DNA from: Hyalangium gracile
GTDB taxonomy: Bacteria; Myxococcota; Myxococcia; Myxococcales; Myxococcaceae
Length of the DNA: 64,000 nucleotides
Assembly (NCBI RefSeq): GCF_020103725.1
Contig: NZ_JAHXBG010000019.1
Coordinates: forward strand, 62,001 to 126,000
Reading direction: 5' to 3'
Of the stretch, positions 26,258 through 34,034 are shown piece after piece. The position numbers and the translations under genes are program-made. Position 1 is the first letter of the stretch. Each line of letters begins with the position of its first letter. The notes below the pieces were generated by a model that ran no database searches, had not been told where the DNA came from, and saw nothing but the letters and a program-made list of their open reading frames with translations.

Positions 26258-27157
26258 ATGCGCCCCCCCCATTCAACGTCCCCTTCGCTGGACTTGCCGA
26301 GCCTCGCGGTACACGCGCTGTGGTGGGGCTGGTTCCCCGCCTTCGTGTGGAGCTGGGGCCACCTGACGTGGACAGGGCGGCTGGGGATGCTGGTGGCAGG
26401 CTGGGCGGTGCTGTTCTGGAACTACGCCGTCCTGCACAACCACATGCACGTGCCCATCGCGAAGCCCTCCGCGCTCAAGTGGGTGGTGTCGCGGACGCTG
26501 GGGCTGGCGTGTGGCTTCCCCTACCGGGGCTACTACCTGTTCCACTTCAACCACCACAAGTACAACGACGGCCCGGGGGACTGGGGGCAGCGCCACGTGG
26601 GCGAGGGCGCGGCGCACTACGTGCTGCGCAACACGCTGACGCAGTGGTTCTGGCCGTGGGAGCTGGTGGGCAACGTGTGGCGGGCGACGAAGACGCGCAC
26701 GCAGCGGCTGGAGCTGGTGCTGGACTTCGTGCTGGTGGACGGCACGCTGCTGGGGCTCGTCTTCTGGGAGCCGGCGCTGGGGCTGTCCTTCTGGGGCATG
26801 CTGCTGGTGGGGCAGATGTCCATCTTCTGGCTCAACCTGGCCGCGCACTTCGAATCGGACTCCACCCGGAGGGACTCGCTGGGGGTGACGTCCACCTCGA
26901 AGTTTTATAACTTCTTCTTCTTCAACGCCGGCTATCACCAGGCCCACCACTTCTGGCCGCAGGTGCCGTGGCAGCAGCTGCCCTCGGCCACGCGGGAGCT
27001 GGCGGCGTCGGCGCGCGTTCGTCCGACACTGCAAACCTCGCTCTCTCCGATCAATCCGTTGTTCGTGGCGCGGGTGATCCGGAGCTATTCTGCCGAGCCG
27101 TGCGATCGGCAGACGGAGTCGACGATTACCTCCGGGACCCCATCGGCCGTTACCTAG
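26258..27157 (+). CDS. Membrane fatty acid desaturase
   Basis: 299 residues from ATG 26258. The histidine boxes of membrane di-iron desaturases are present: HNHMH (near 60), FNHHK, and HQAHH near 225. Several hydrophobic helices (VHALWWGWFPAFVWSWG, LGMLVAGWAVLFWNYAVL, LVLDFVLVDGTLLGLVFWEP). Role: introduces a double bond or hydroxyl into fatty acyl chains in the membrane, using O2 and electrons from a ferredoxin-type donor. Its 3' end overlaps the start of the AraC-type regulator gene by 58 bases on the same strand. A longer upstream frame reaches 25937 inside the HTH gene and was rejected. Confidence 0.85.
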   Translation: MRPPHSTSPSLDLPSLAVHALWWGWFPAFVWSWGHLTWTGRLGMLVAGWAVLFWNYAVLHNHMHVPIAKPSALKWVVSRTLGLACGFPYRGYYLFHFNHHKYNDGPGDWGQRHVGEGAAHYVLRNTLTQWFWPWELVGNVWRATKTRTQRLELVLDFVLVDGTLLGLVFWEPALGLSFWGMLLVGQMSIFWLNLAAHFESDSTRRDSLGVTSTSKFYNFFFFNAGYHQAHHFWPQVPWQQLPSATRELAASARVRPTLQTSLSPINPLFVARVIRSYSAEPCDRQTESTITSGTPSAVT

Positions 27158-27960
27158 TCGGGGACGGGTTCCTGCACTGGTACGCCTCGGTGGACCTTTG
27201 CGGGTTCATCGCGTGGCAGCGGCCGGACGAGCCGTTCATCCGCCGTCTCATCGAGGTGCTGGACGTGGAGCGGACGCCGGAGGCGCCACACCGCTCGCTG
27301 GTGGACCTGCGGCGGCTGGAGTCGCCGGACCCCTCGGCCTTCGGGCTCTTCGTGAACTACATGCGGCAGCGGGAGGAGGACTTCGCCACCTCGGTGCAGC
27401 GCCAGGCGCTGGTGCGGCCGGAGGGCATCATCGGCGCGGTGGTGGGCGGCTTCTACAGCCTGCTGAGCCCGCGCTACCCCAGCCGGGTGTTCACCGACTC
27501 GAGCGAGGCGCTCTCGTGGCTGGGCGTGCAGGAGGCCAAGGCGGCCGCGCTGCAGGCGGAGCTGAACCAGCTGGTGGTGGAGGCCACCGGGCAGTCGCCG
27601 CTGCTGTTGCAGCTGCATCGGGTGCTGCGCCCGCGGCTGGTGGAGGCGAGCCTCACGGACACCGCGCGCGAGATGGGCATGTCCGAGCGCACGCTCCAGC
27701 GGCGGCTGAAGGAGGCGGGCACGTCCTTCCAGGCGGAGCTGAACGCGGTGCAGGTGCGCACCGCGCAGCAGCTCTTGCTGGAGACGGACATGAAGCTGAC
27801 GGCGGTGGCCGTGGAGGTGGGCTGCGCCTCGCTGCAGCACTTCAGCAGCCTGTTCCGCAAGCTGGTGGGTGAGTCCCCCAGCACGTGGAGGGATCAGCAG
27901 CGCAAGACGTCGCCGGGAGGCTCACCGACGGCCTCGCAGGAGCGGCCCACGGGAGAGTAG
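27100..27960 (+). CDS. AraC-family transcriptional regulator
   Basis: 286 residues from GTG 27100, the first start-type codon before the conserved-looking DDYLRDPIGRYLVGDGFLHW. No strong ribosome site is seen, so translation may be coupled to the overlapping desaturase gene. The N-terminal part (about 1-180) is a mixed alpha/beta domain without a recognisable ligand motif, with a helical connector at about 145-180. The C-terminal AraC double helix-turn-helix covers about 185-265 (SLTDTAREMGMSERTLQRRL and LTAVAVEVGCASLQHFSSLF). Possible regulator of the desaturase and lipid composition, inferred only from position. Confidence 0.82.
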   Translation: MRSADGVDDYLRDPIGRYLVGDGFLHWYASVDLCGFIAWQRPDEPFIRRLIEVLDVERTPEAPHRSLVDLRRLESPDPSAFGLFVNYMRQREEDFATSVQRQALVRPEGIIGAVVGGFYSLLSPRYPSRVFTDSSEALSWLGVQEAKAAALQAELNQLVVEATGQSPLLLQLHRVLRPRLVEASLTDTAREMGMSERTLQRRLKEAGTSFQAELNAVQVRTAQQLLLETDMKLTAVAVEVGCASLQHFSSLFRKLVGESPSTWRDQQRKTSPGGSPTASQERPTGE

Positions 27961-27983
27961 GTCCGCTCCGGATGGCCACTCCG

Positions 27984-28586
27984 CTACGCGAAGGCCTTCT
28001 TGGCGGCCGGGCGCTCCACCAGCCGGCCCAGGTAGGCCTGCAGCGCGGGAAACTCCCCGAGCAGTCCCAGCTTGCTGGCCACCAGGAGCACACCGCCCAT
28101 CACCACGTCGGCGCCGGAGAACTTGTTGCCGACGAGGAACTCGCGGCCCTTCAGGTGCGCCTCGACGACGGCGGCGGTGACCTTGAAGCGCTTGGTGGCG
28201 TTCTCGACGACGGCCGGAGAGCGCTGGGCCTCGGGCAGGACATGGCTGTGCACGAAAGCGGCGGAGGCGTGCGGATCCATCTCCGTCATGGCGTAGAGGA
28301 TCCACTGATAGTACTGGGCGCGCTCCAGGGTCCCCACCGCGGGAGCGAACCCCTTCTCCGGGAACTTGTCGGCCAGGTGCATCACGATGGCCGCCGACTC
28401 GATGATCGTCTGCCCCTCGTCCACGAGGGCGGGCACCACGCCCAGCGGGTGCACCTGCAGGTAGGCGGGCTGCTTCTGCTCGCCCTTCATGAGGTTCACC
28501 ACCGCCCCCTCATAGGGCACGGCGAGCTCCTCGAGCATCCAGCGAGCACGCAACCCTCGGGTCTGCGGAAAGTAATAGAGCTTCAT
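27984..28586 (-). CDS. Glutathione S-transferase
   Basis: 200 residues from ATG 28586, with GGGAG seven bases upstream. N-terminal thioredoxin-like domain: MKLYYFPQTRGLRARWMLEE, NLMKGEQKQPAYLQVHPLGV and PALVDEGQTIIESAAIVMHL (cis-Pro and ESxAI glutathione site). The C-terminal all-helical domain has FLVGNKFSGADVVMGGVLLV with the conserved N-capping Asp. Role: conjugation or peroxidase activity toward electrophiles in the cytoplasm. Convergent with the AraC gene (23-base gap). Confidence 0.92.
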   Translation of the reverse strand: MKLYYFPQTRGLRARWMLEELAVPYEGAVVNLMKGEQKQPAYLQVHPLGVVPALVDEGQTIIESAAIVMHLADKFPEKGFAPAVGTLERAQYYQWILYAMTEMDPHASAAFVHSHVLPEAQRSPAVVENATKRFKVTAAVVEAHLKGREFLVGNKFSGADVVMGGVLLVASKLGLLGEFPALQAYLGRLVERPAAKKAFA

Positions 28587-28603
28587 TTGGATCTCCCGGG
28601 TGA

Positions 28604-29212
28604 TCAGCGGCGGAGGCGCCGCGACTGGCCCAGACGGATGCCGTCGGGCGCCCGCTTCTTCGCCGCTGTCGCGCCCGCAGGCAAGATCGGATCGGGGCAG
28701 ACCGAGCGCAACCGGCAGCCGCGACACTCCGCGCCGCTCCACACGGCCTCGTACAGCGCGGTGACTCGGTCGATGACGTCGAAGTCCTCGGTGACGAAGC
28801 CCAGCTCGAAGTTGCGCGTGTCCTCGCCCTTGGCGCCCAGGCCCGCGCCCGTGAGGTTGGCGCTGCCCAGGTAGGCCCAGGCCCCGTCCACCACCACCGC
28901 CTTGAAGTGCACGCGCGGGCAGACCTTCAGCTCCAGCCCTCCGCGCACCAGCCGCTCGCTCGCGTCGAAGGCCTCTCGGAACGGGCGGCTGGGCAGCTCC
29001 GCGTGCAACAGCCGCAGCGCCACGCCGCGCGAGGCCAGCGCGTCGAACAGCTCCAGCACCGGAGCAAAGCGCCCGCCCTGCTCCACGAACATCGCCTTCA
29101 CGTTGGCCGTGGCGATCCACACCGACTCGCGCGCGTGCGCCAGCTTGCCCAGCACCACCTCGCGATAGAGCGCACGGCCCTGGAGCAGCTCTGCCTGGAG
29201 GCTTCGCATCAT
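28604..29212 (-). CDS. Phospholipase D-like (single HKD) protein
   Basis: 202 residues; ATG at 29212 or 29209. One HKD motif: HFKAVVVDGAWAYLGSANLT (H-x-K-x4-D-x6-GSxN). The C-terminus has a Cys cluster (AECRGCRLRSVCPDP) that could bind zinc. PLD-superfamily members cleave or transfer phosphodiesters, either lipid or nucleic acid; single-HKD proteins act as dimers, like Nuc-type endonucleases. No signal peptide, so it is probably cytoplasmic and more likely a nuclease or helicase-associated factor than a lipase. It lies 17 bases upstream of the GST gene on the same strand. Confidence 0.78.
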   Translation of the reverse strand: MMRSLQAELLQGRALYREVVLGKLAHARESVWIATANVKAMFVEQGGRFAPVLELFDALASRGVALRLLHAELPSRPFREAFDASERLVRGGLELKVCPRVHFKAVVVDGAWAYLGSANLTGAGLGAKGEDTRNFELGFVTEDFDVIDRVTALYEAVWSGAECRGCRLRSVCPDPILPAGATAAKKRAPDGIRLGQSRRLRR

Positions 29213-29270
29213 GGACCCACACTATCGCACATCTACCCCATACCGCGAGTCCCAGCGTCCCGGCGAGAAA

Positions 29271-29325
29271 TGACCGAGGGTCATTGACAACTGACTTCGA
29301 GTCACTTACTAATGACCCATGGTCA
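29271..29325 (+). promoter_or_regulatory. Triple TetR-type operator over a promoter
   Basis: Three perfect 13-base palindromes TGACY-NNN-RGTCA begin at 29271 (TGACCGAGGGTCA), 29292 (TGACTTCGAGTCA) and 29313 (TGACCCATGGTCA), each exactly 21 bases apart, about two DNA turns, so all lie on the same face. The first has 7-base arms (AATGACC/GGTCATT). A -35-like TTGACA (29284-29289) and a -10-like TACTAA (29307-29312, 17-base spacer) interleave with them. The third palindrome covers the start codon of the TetR gene. Most likely autoregulation by that TetR protein. Confidence 0.7.
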
Positions 29326-29999
29326 GCAACGGAGCGGCGAAGGGGAAGCGGGCCCTGCCTCAGCGGGCGCGCAAGGACGAGGACAAGGAGGCGCGGCGGC
29401 AGCTCATCCTGGAGGAGGCGCTGGCGCTCTACACGGCCACCTCGTACGGCGAGGTGAAGATGGCGGACGTGGCGGAGCGGGCCCGGCTCGCCAAGGGGAC
29501 GGTGTTCCTCTACTTCCCGACGAAGGAGGCGCTGTTCCTGGCGCTGCTGGAGGACCTGCTCTTCGCGTGGTTCGAGACGCTGGAGGAGCGGCTGAGCGCC
29601 GGTGAGGGGCGGTGGACGGGGGCGCGGGTGGCGCGCACGGTGGCCGAGTCGCTGGAGGGGCAGGAGACGCTGACGCGGCTGCTGGCGCTGCTGCAGACGG
29701 TGCTGGAGCAGAACGTCACGGTGGAGCAGGTGCGAGGCTTCAAGGAGCGGCTGCTGGAGGCCATGGCTCGGGCGGGGGCGCTGGTGGAGCAGCGGCTGGC
29801 GTTCCTGAAGCCGGGCGAGGGCGGACGCTTCTTCATCCACCTGCACGCGCTGGTGACGGGGCTGCGGCAGATGGCGGACGTGTCCCCGGTGACGCGCGAG
29901 GTGCTGGAGCTGCCGCACATGGCGCCGCTGCGCGTGGACTTCACGCAGGAGCTGACGGACGCGCTGACGACGCTGCTGCGCGGGCTCGAGACCCGCTGA
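29319..29999 (+). CDS. TetR-family transcriptional repressor
   Basis: 226 residues from ATG 29319. N-terminal helix-turn-helix at about 30-75: LILEEALALYTATSYGEVKM, ADVAERARLAKGTVFLYFPT, KEALFLALLEDL. The rest is the helical ligand/dimer domain. The ATG lies about seven bases after the -10-like hexamer and has no Shine-Dalgarno sequence, so the mRNA may be leaderless. Three palindromes overlap its promoter and start, predicting autorepression. An SDR gene follows 36 bases downstream and is probably controlled with it. Ligand unknown; the pairing with an SDR and resemblance to lipid-responsive TetR proteins suggest a fatty or aromatic metabolite (inference). Confidence 0.88.
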   Translation: MVSNGAAKGKRALPQRARKDEDKEARRQLILEEALALYTATSYGEVKMADVAERARLAKGTVFLYFPTKEALFLALLEDLLFAWFETLEERLSAGEGRWTGARVARTVAESLEGQETLTRLLALLQTVLEQNVTVEQVRGFKERLLEAMARAGALVEQRLAFLKPGEGGRFFIHLHALVTGLRQMADVSPVTREVLELPHMAPLRVDFTQELTDALTTLLRGLETR

Positions 30000-30035
30000 C
30001 TTTTCTGTTTCACGGCTTCACGCAAGGAGACTCCC

Positions 30036-30836
30036 ATGACGACGCAGACGCAGAAGCAGACGGCCCTCATCACCGGTGCCTCGAGTGGCATCGGCCTGGA
30101 CTTCGCCCGGCTGTTCGCCGAGGGCGGCTATGACGTGGTGCTGGTGGCGCGCACGGAGTCCAGGCTGAAGGCACTGGCGGACGAGCTGACCGCGAAGCAC
30201 GGTGTGCGCGCGCGGGTGGTGGCGGCGGACCTGTCGGATCCGGCGGCCGTGCGGCAGCTGATGGAGCGACTGAAGGCGGAGGATGTGCGGGTGGACGTGC
30301 TCGTCAACAACGCGGGCTACGGGAGCTACGGGCCGTTCGCGGAGACGGACCTGGACTCGGAGCTGAGGATGATCCAGGTGAACATCTCGGCGCTGACGGC
30401 GCTGACGAAGGCGGTGCTGCCGGGGATGCTGGCGCGTCGGAGCGGGCGCATCCTCAACGTGGCCTCCACGGCGGCGTTCCAGCCGGGGCCGCTGATGGCG
30501 GTGTACTACGCGACGAAGGCATACGTGCTCTCGTTCTCGGAGGCGCTGGCCAACGAGACGCGAGGCACGGGTGTCTCGGTCACCTGCCTGTGCCCGGGCC
30601 CGACGAAGACGGGCTTCCAGGAACAGGCGAAGATGGAAGAGTCCAAGCTGGTGAAGGGCAAGGACATCATGGACTCGATGACGGTGGCGCGCGTCGGCTA
30701 CGAGGCGATGCAGCGGGGGCAGGCCGTCATCATCCCGGGCTTCATGAACAAGATGCTGGCGCAGGGCGCGCGCTTCCTGCCGCGCAGCACGATCACGAGC
30801 ATCGTGCGCAAGGTGCAGGACCGCGCCCAGGCCTGA
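30036..30836 (+). CDS. Short-chain dehydrogenase/reductase
   Basis: 266 residues from ATG 30036, with AAGGAG eight bases upstream. Cofactor motif TGASSGIG (about 14-21), NNAGYG (about 90), catalytic Ser in VASTAAFQ, YxxxK in YYATKAYVLS, and the post-active-site CPGPTKTGF. The classical SDR fold prefers NAD(P)H. Related proteins of the DltE/YqjQ type reduce lipid or acyl substrates; the substrate here is not visible. Operon with the upstream TetR gene. Confidence 0.9.
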   Translation: MTTQTQKQTALITGASSGIGLDFARLFAEGGYDVVLVARTESRLKALADELTAKHGVRARVVAADLSDPAAVRQLMERLKAEDVRVDVLVNNAGYGSYGPFAETDLDSELRMIQVNISALTALTKAVLPGMLARRSGRILNVASTAAFQPGPLMAVYYATKAYVLSFSEALANETRGTGVSVTCLCPGPTKTGFQEQAKMEESKLVKGKDIMDSMTVARVGYEAMQRGQAVIIPGFMNKMLAQGARFLPRSTITSIVRKVQDRAQA

Positions 30837-30841
30837 GCGGC

Positions 30842-31216
30842 TCAGCGGTGAGCGGACGCCCCGGAGGCCAGTCGCGCCACGAGGGCCTCGCGGTCTTTCA
30901 GGAACCAGAGGTGTGCGCCCTGGTTCGCCTCGTAGACGAAGCCGCGGAGCGCCTTGCTGTTCTCCACCTGGGCGGAGATGTCGCCGAGGATGGCCAGGCG
31001 CAGGCGGTAGTTGACGAACTTCTGGACGAGATCGCCAGCCAGGCCCGTGGCGAGCTTGAAGAAGGTCTCCTCGAGACGCGCGGTGGGGATGGCGATCAGG
31101 TCGACCTGATGCTCCCAGGCGAGGCTGATGAGCTCGGAGGCGTCGCGGACCTGGGGCCCTTCCGCCTGCAGCTCGAGGATGCGGACTCCGTGAAGTTCCA
31201 GCGTCTGAGCGCTCAT
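30842..31216 (-). CDS. DUF4180 family protein
   Basis: 124 residues from ATG 31216, chosen because GAGGA lies eight bases upstream; an ATG at 31252, overlapping the upstream stop as ATGA, gives 12 more residues. Sequence features: GVRILELQAEGPQVRDASEL, IAIPTARLEETFFKLATGLA, KFVNYRLRLAILGDISAQVE and HLWFLKDREALVARL, which I recognise as DUF4180. Function of the family is unknown; members often sit next to MarR/MerR-type regulators. Here it follows an HTH gene in the same transcript. It converges with the SDR gene (5-base gap). Confidence 0.75.
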   Translation of the reverse strand: MSAQTLELHGVRILELQAEGPQVRDASELISLAWEHQVDLIAIPTARLEETFFKLATGLAGDLVQKFVNYRLRLAILGDISAQVENSKALRGFVYEANQGAHLWFLKDREALVARLASGASAHR

Positions 31217-31248
31217 GTGCGTGTCCTCTTCGGGTCGTTCGATTCGGG

Positions 31249-31689
31249 TCATGTCTCGCTGTCGAGATAGGCGGAGACGAGCTGGAGCAGCCGCGTGTTG
31301 GCGGCGAGGGAGCCGCTCAGGATGAGCTTCAAGCGAGCGCGCTCGGGGTCGTAGATCGTGTCGACGCGCAGCGGGGGCTCGCTGGAGTCGCGGCTGTTGG
31401 CGACGGCGATCAGTCCGTTGGCGATGCGCATGGCGGCCTGGGGAGAGATGGCGTCGATCTCGACGATGCTGGAGACGTCCACGTGGCGCTGGCGGCGCAC
31501 GGGCTCGGGCGTCGAGAGGGGGCGACCCGTGAGTGCCTCGAGGTCCTCGCGAGCGATCCGGTACTGCTTGCCGATGCGCGTGGCCTTCAGCCGCCCTTCG
31601 CGGACATAGGCCCGGATCGTGCGGACATGCAGCCCCAGAAGGTCCGCGACCTGCTCGGCGGTGTAGAGGTCCTGGGGCATGGGCTCCAT
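31249..31689 (-). CDS. Excisionase/MerR-type HTH protein
   Basis: 146 residues from ATG 31689 (ATG 31680 is an alternative). An N-terminal excisionase-like helix-turn-helix at about 8-55: LYTAEQVADLLGLHVRTIRA, YVREGRLKATRIGKQYRIAR, EDLEALTGRP. The C-terminal half (about 70-146) is an alpha/beta domain (VDVSSIVEIDAISPQAAMRI, VDTIYDPERARLKLILSGSL) that may bind a ligand or the DUF4180 partner. Coupled to the DUF4180 gene at its 3' end. Probably a regulator acting with DUF4180. Confidence 0.8.
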   Translation of the reverse strand: MEPMPQDLYTAEQVADLLGLHVRTIRAYVREGRLKATRIGKQYRIAREDLEALTGRPLSTPEPVRRQRHVDVSSIVEIDAISPQAAMRIANGLIAVANSRDSSEPPLRVDTIYDPERARLKLILSGSLAANTRLLQLVSAYLDSET

Positions 31690-31827
31690 GATGCCCTGGA
31701 CTGACCTATTCGTCCATGAACCCTGACAGGATAGGGAAGAATAGGGACTTTTTGGGCAGTGCGCATTCAGTGAGAAGCATCCAGCGAAAGGGGCGCCTCT
31801 CGCAGCGAGCTCTCTCTAAGGAGGGGA

Positions 31828-32319
31828 CTACCGCTTGGCTCGGGACCTGGAAGCCTTGGTGCTCCGGCTCGGGCCGGCAGCCTTGCGAGCTACGGGCCTT
31901 GCGGGAGGCTCGTTCGTGAAGAGGTCCTGCACGGACTCGGCCGTCACTGCCTTGCGCAGCCAGAGCTTGAGTTGCTCCTGCTCCGTGCAGGCCAGGATCT
32001 GCGCGCGGGAGGCGTCATCCACTTCGATGCCTCGGGCGTCGAGCACCTCGAGCAAGGCAACCTGCTCACCCTCGTGACGCCCCTCCTCACGTCCCTTCAG
32101 GAGTCCCTCCTGGAGGCCCTGGGCCACATACTTGCGCGCGAACTCGCTCTGGTACTGGTAGGTGCCACTTCCCATCAGCGCCTCCAAGGCTCTTCGGGCC
32201 GCCTCGCCCAGCGAGGACATAGCCAGGTCAACGTAAAGGCGGACTCGCTCGGCTTCAAGCCCCACCACCGCCGCCATCACTGTCCTGGCGATGCTCGTTC
32301 CTACCTGTGGGCTGCGCAT
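31828..32319 (-). pseudogene. C-terminal remnant of an amplified myxobacterial family (Rpn/PD-(D/E)XK-like)
   Basis: A 163-codon frame whose product resembles only the C-terminal part of about 290-residue proteins that are highly amplified in myxobacteria: EAARRALEALMGSGTYQYQS, EFARKYVAQGLQEGLLKGRE and LLEVLDARGIEVDDASRAQI. The N-terminal nuclease-like domain is missing and the frame is blocked upstream by the stop of the SUKH gene at 32329-32331. Likely a decayed copy truncated by insertion of the toxin-immunity pair. The repeated EG/REEGRHEG segment and basic tail are family features. Identification is from memory of the family, not a search. Confidence 0.5.
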
Positions 32320-32328
32320 GCGCTGCGT

Positions 32329-32814
32329 TCACTCCACCCGTGTGCGCAACGCTGCTGCGAGCATCTCCTCGAAGGTGGCAAACACCTCGTGCCGATCCAG
32401 AGACACACGATCGATCACGCTGAATTCCCTTGCCTGGGCCTCGTAGACGTACAGGTACATATCCGAGTCGCCAAGCACGAGGAACCGCTTCATCCGGTCG
32501 TTATCACGGTAGCCCAGGTTCGACTCGACGAACCCCTCAATGAACCGATCCTCGTGCCCAACGATGGGAACGGTGGTGCACGAGTAGATGACAAGGCCAT
32601 CCCAATCCAGCCCATTGTGGAGCGACAGGAACTCCGCGTAGCCCGGAGGGAGCTCCGCGCCGAGTTGCTCACGCGCTCGGAGCTGGAGGTCAGCGACTGA
32701 CTCCGGTTCGCAAGGAGACTGCAAACCTTCGCCGTACTTGCGGGCACTGACCGCAATCTGCTCCAGGAACGGCTTGTAGGCATCTGCACCGGAAATGGAA
32801 GACATGATTGTCAT
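32329..32814 (-). CDS. SUKH (SMI1/KNR4) family immunity protein
   Basis: 161 residues from ATG 32814 (ATG 32805 also possible). SUKH features: an N-terminal helix, AREQLGAELPPGYAEFLSLH with NGLDWDG, VIYSCTTVP, and the late MKRFLVLGDSDMYLYVYEAQ strand pattern. SUKH proteins neutralise diverse polymorphic toxins, often nucleases. It starts six bases after the stop of the HNH-toxin gene on the same strand, the typical toxin-then-immunity order. Base composition is visibly less GC-rich than the flanks, suggesting transfer. Confidence 0.82.
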   Translation of the reverse strand: MTIMSSISGADAYKPFLEQIAVSARKYGEGLQSPCEPESVADLQLRAREQLGAELPPGYAEFLSLHNGLDWDGLVIYSCTTVPIVGHEDRFIEGFVESNLGYRDNDRMKRFLVLGDSDMYLYVYEAQAREFSVIDRVSLDRHEVFATFEEMLAAALRTRVE

Positions 32815-32820
32815 GAAACA

Positions 32821-33870
32821 TCAGGGTGGATAAATGAAGCCGTCAACCACGGGGAAGTCCACCAACCTGCTCTGCCCTGCGTCGAGCCCTCCTGTCAACT
32901 CACCCTGCGCGTTCGTCAGCACCTTGTGGTAGGGGTGGTTCTTGATCAGCACCAGGTTGTCGAAATCATTGGTGCCACCGTCATCGAGCGGCAGCTTGTG
33001 GTGCACCTGATAACCCGAGGGTATTCTTCCGTCTCCAAGCTTGGCAATATCAACGTCACTCAGACCTGCCTTCTTGAGCTGCGCGACCTTTTCGGAAGAT
33101 CCAGCGAGGCTCTTGGCGAAGTTGCGTCGAACAGACGAATCGAACTTGTTTCTGAGCTGCTCGGCGTCGACGGGATCCCGCTTCACGTAGTTGATCTTCT
33201 GCGTATATACGCCCGGAAGCTCGACAGGGGTCTTATCGAGCTTGCCAACGTACGATTGCTGTTGTGGATGCCTGGCAGGGGGTGGCTCTGGAGGGCGTGG
33301 CGGAGCGTTCGACCTGAGAACGGGCCCTCCCGAGCCCGGTGCGCCCGCTGCGGACGAGGGCTTGATCTGGGCTCTGCGGGTCAGCAGGGCCACAACCACC
33401 TCCACGCCCAGCAAGACGAAGGCTCGAACCAGCTTCTCGGATGCGCGCCGCAGGTCGAAGTCTCTCCTGGCGTTGATGACGTCGTAGCCAAACTCCACCA
33501 GGTCCGCGAGACCTTGCACGCCCTGCGCGCCTATCGAGACATAGGCAACCCCAACCAGGATGACATCAACGACTTCACCCACCCCGAAGAAGTGCGAGGC
33601 GGCCCAGACCACCAGGACGCTTGCGGCAATGGCCAGATTCTCCGGGCTGAGCAGCTCGCTCAACGCGCGCTTGAACTCGATTGCCAGGCTGGGAGAGGAG
33701 AGCGCGTACTCAATCGTCCTCCGTAGCTTCTGCGTGTTGTCCATCTGGGAGATAGGGTCGACGCCAGCTCCCGCGTTCGGGACAACCCCTGTGACACACC
33801 GTGGCCCTGACTGGAGGGGTGTGAGTGTCCTGGCTTTGTTGAAGAACCCATTGTCGTCAGAAGAAGACAT
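32821..33870 (-). CDS. Polymorphic toxin with C-terminal HNH-type nuclease domain
   Basis: 349 residues from ATG 33870 (GAGG nine bases upstream; ATG 33885 also possible). A polar N-terminus is followed by two hydrophobic stretches at about 79-120 and 146-165 (IAASVLVVWAASHFFGVGEV, FVLLGVEVVVALLTRR), a Pro-rich linker (about 183-205) and a C-terminal HNH-like domain. His290-His291 lie in YQVHHKLPLDDGG, Asn305 in NDFDNLVLIKN, and His312/His315 in NHPYHKVLT. Role: likely cuts DNA or RNA in competitor cells; hydrophobic segments may help delivery. No Rhs, LXG or PAAR domain is visible, so the export route is unknown. The immunity gene follows directly. Confidence 0.8.
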   Translation of the reverse strand: MSSSDDNGFFNKARTLTPLQSGPRCVTGVVPNAGAGVDPISQMDNTQKLRRTIEYALSSPSLAIEFKRALSELLSPENLAIAASVLVVWAASHFFGVGEVVDVILVGVAYVSIGAQGVQGLADLVEFGYDVINARRDFDLRRASEKLVRAFVLLGVEVVVALLTRRAQIKPSSAAGAPGSGGPVLRSNAPPRPPEPPPARHPQQQSYVGKLDKTPVELPGVYTQKINYVKRDPVDAEQLRNKFDSSVRRNFAKSLAGSSEKVAQLKKAGLSDVDIAKLGDGRIPSGYQVHHKLPLDDGGTNDFDNLVLIKNHPYHKVLTNAQGELTGGLDAGQSRLVDFPVVDGFIYPP

Positions 33871-34034
33871 GCCAGCCAACCTCACACCGTCAGGAGCGCC
33901 ATAGGTGTCGGCGCAAGGTATGAGAGGTCGTCACCCAAGGCCGTACCACCACGGTGGTATGTCTTTGCGAAGCGGGCGTGCCCTGATGTCGCGGACACGA
34001 GGGCTCTCAGCTCTGCCCATGCCAGCAGAACCTA

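Noticed and set aside
31716-31919. Possible 67-codon gene on the plus strand
   Set aside because: No ribosome site, odd composition, and overlaps the end of the truncated minus-strand gene.
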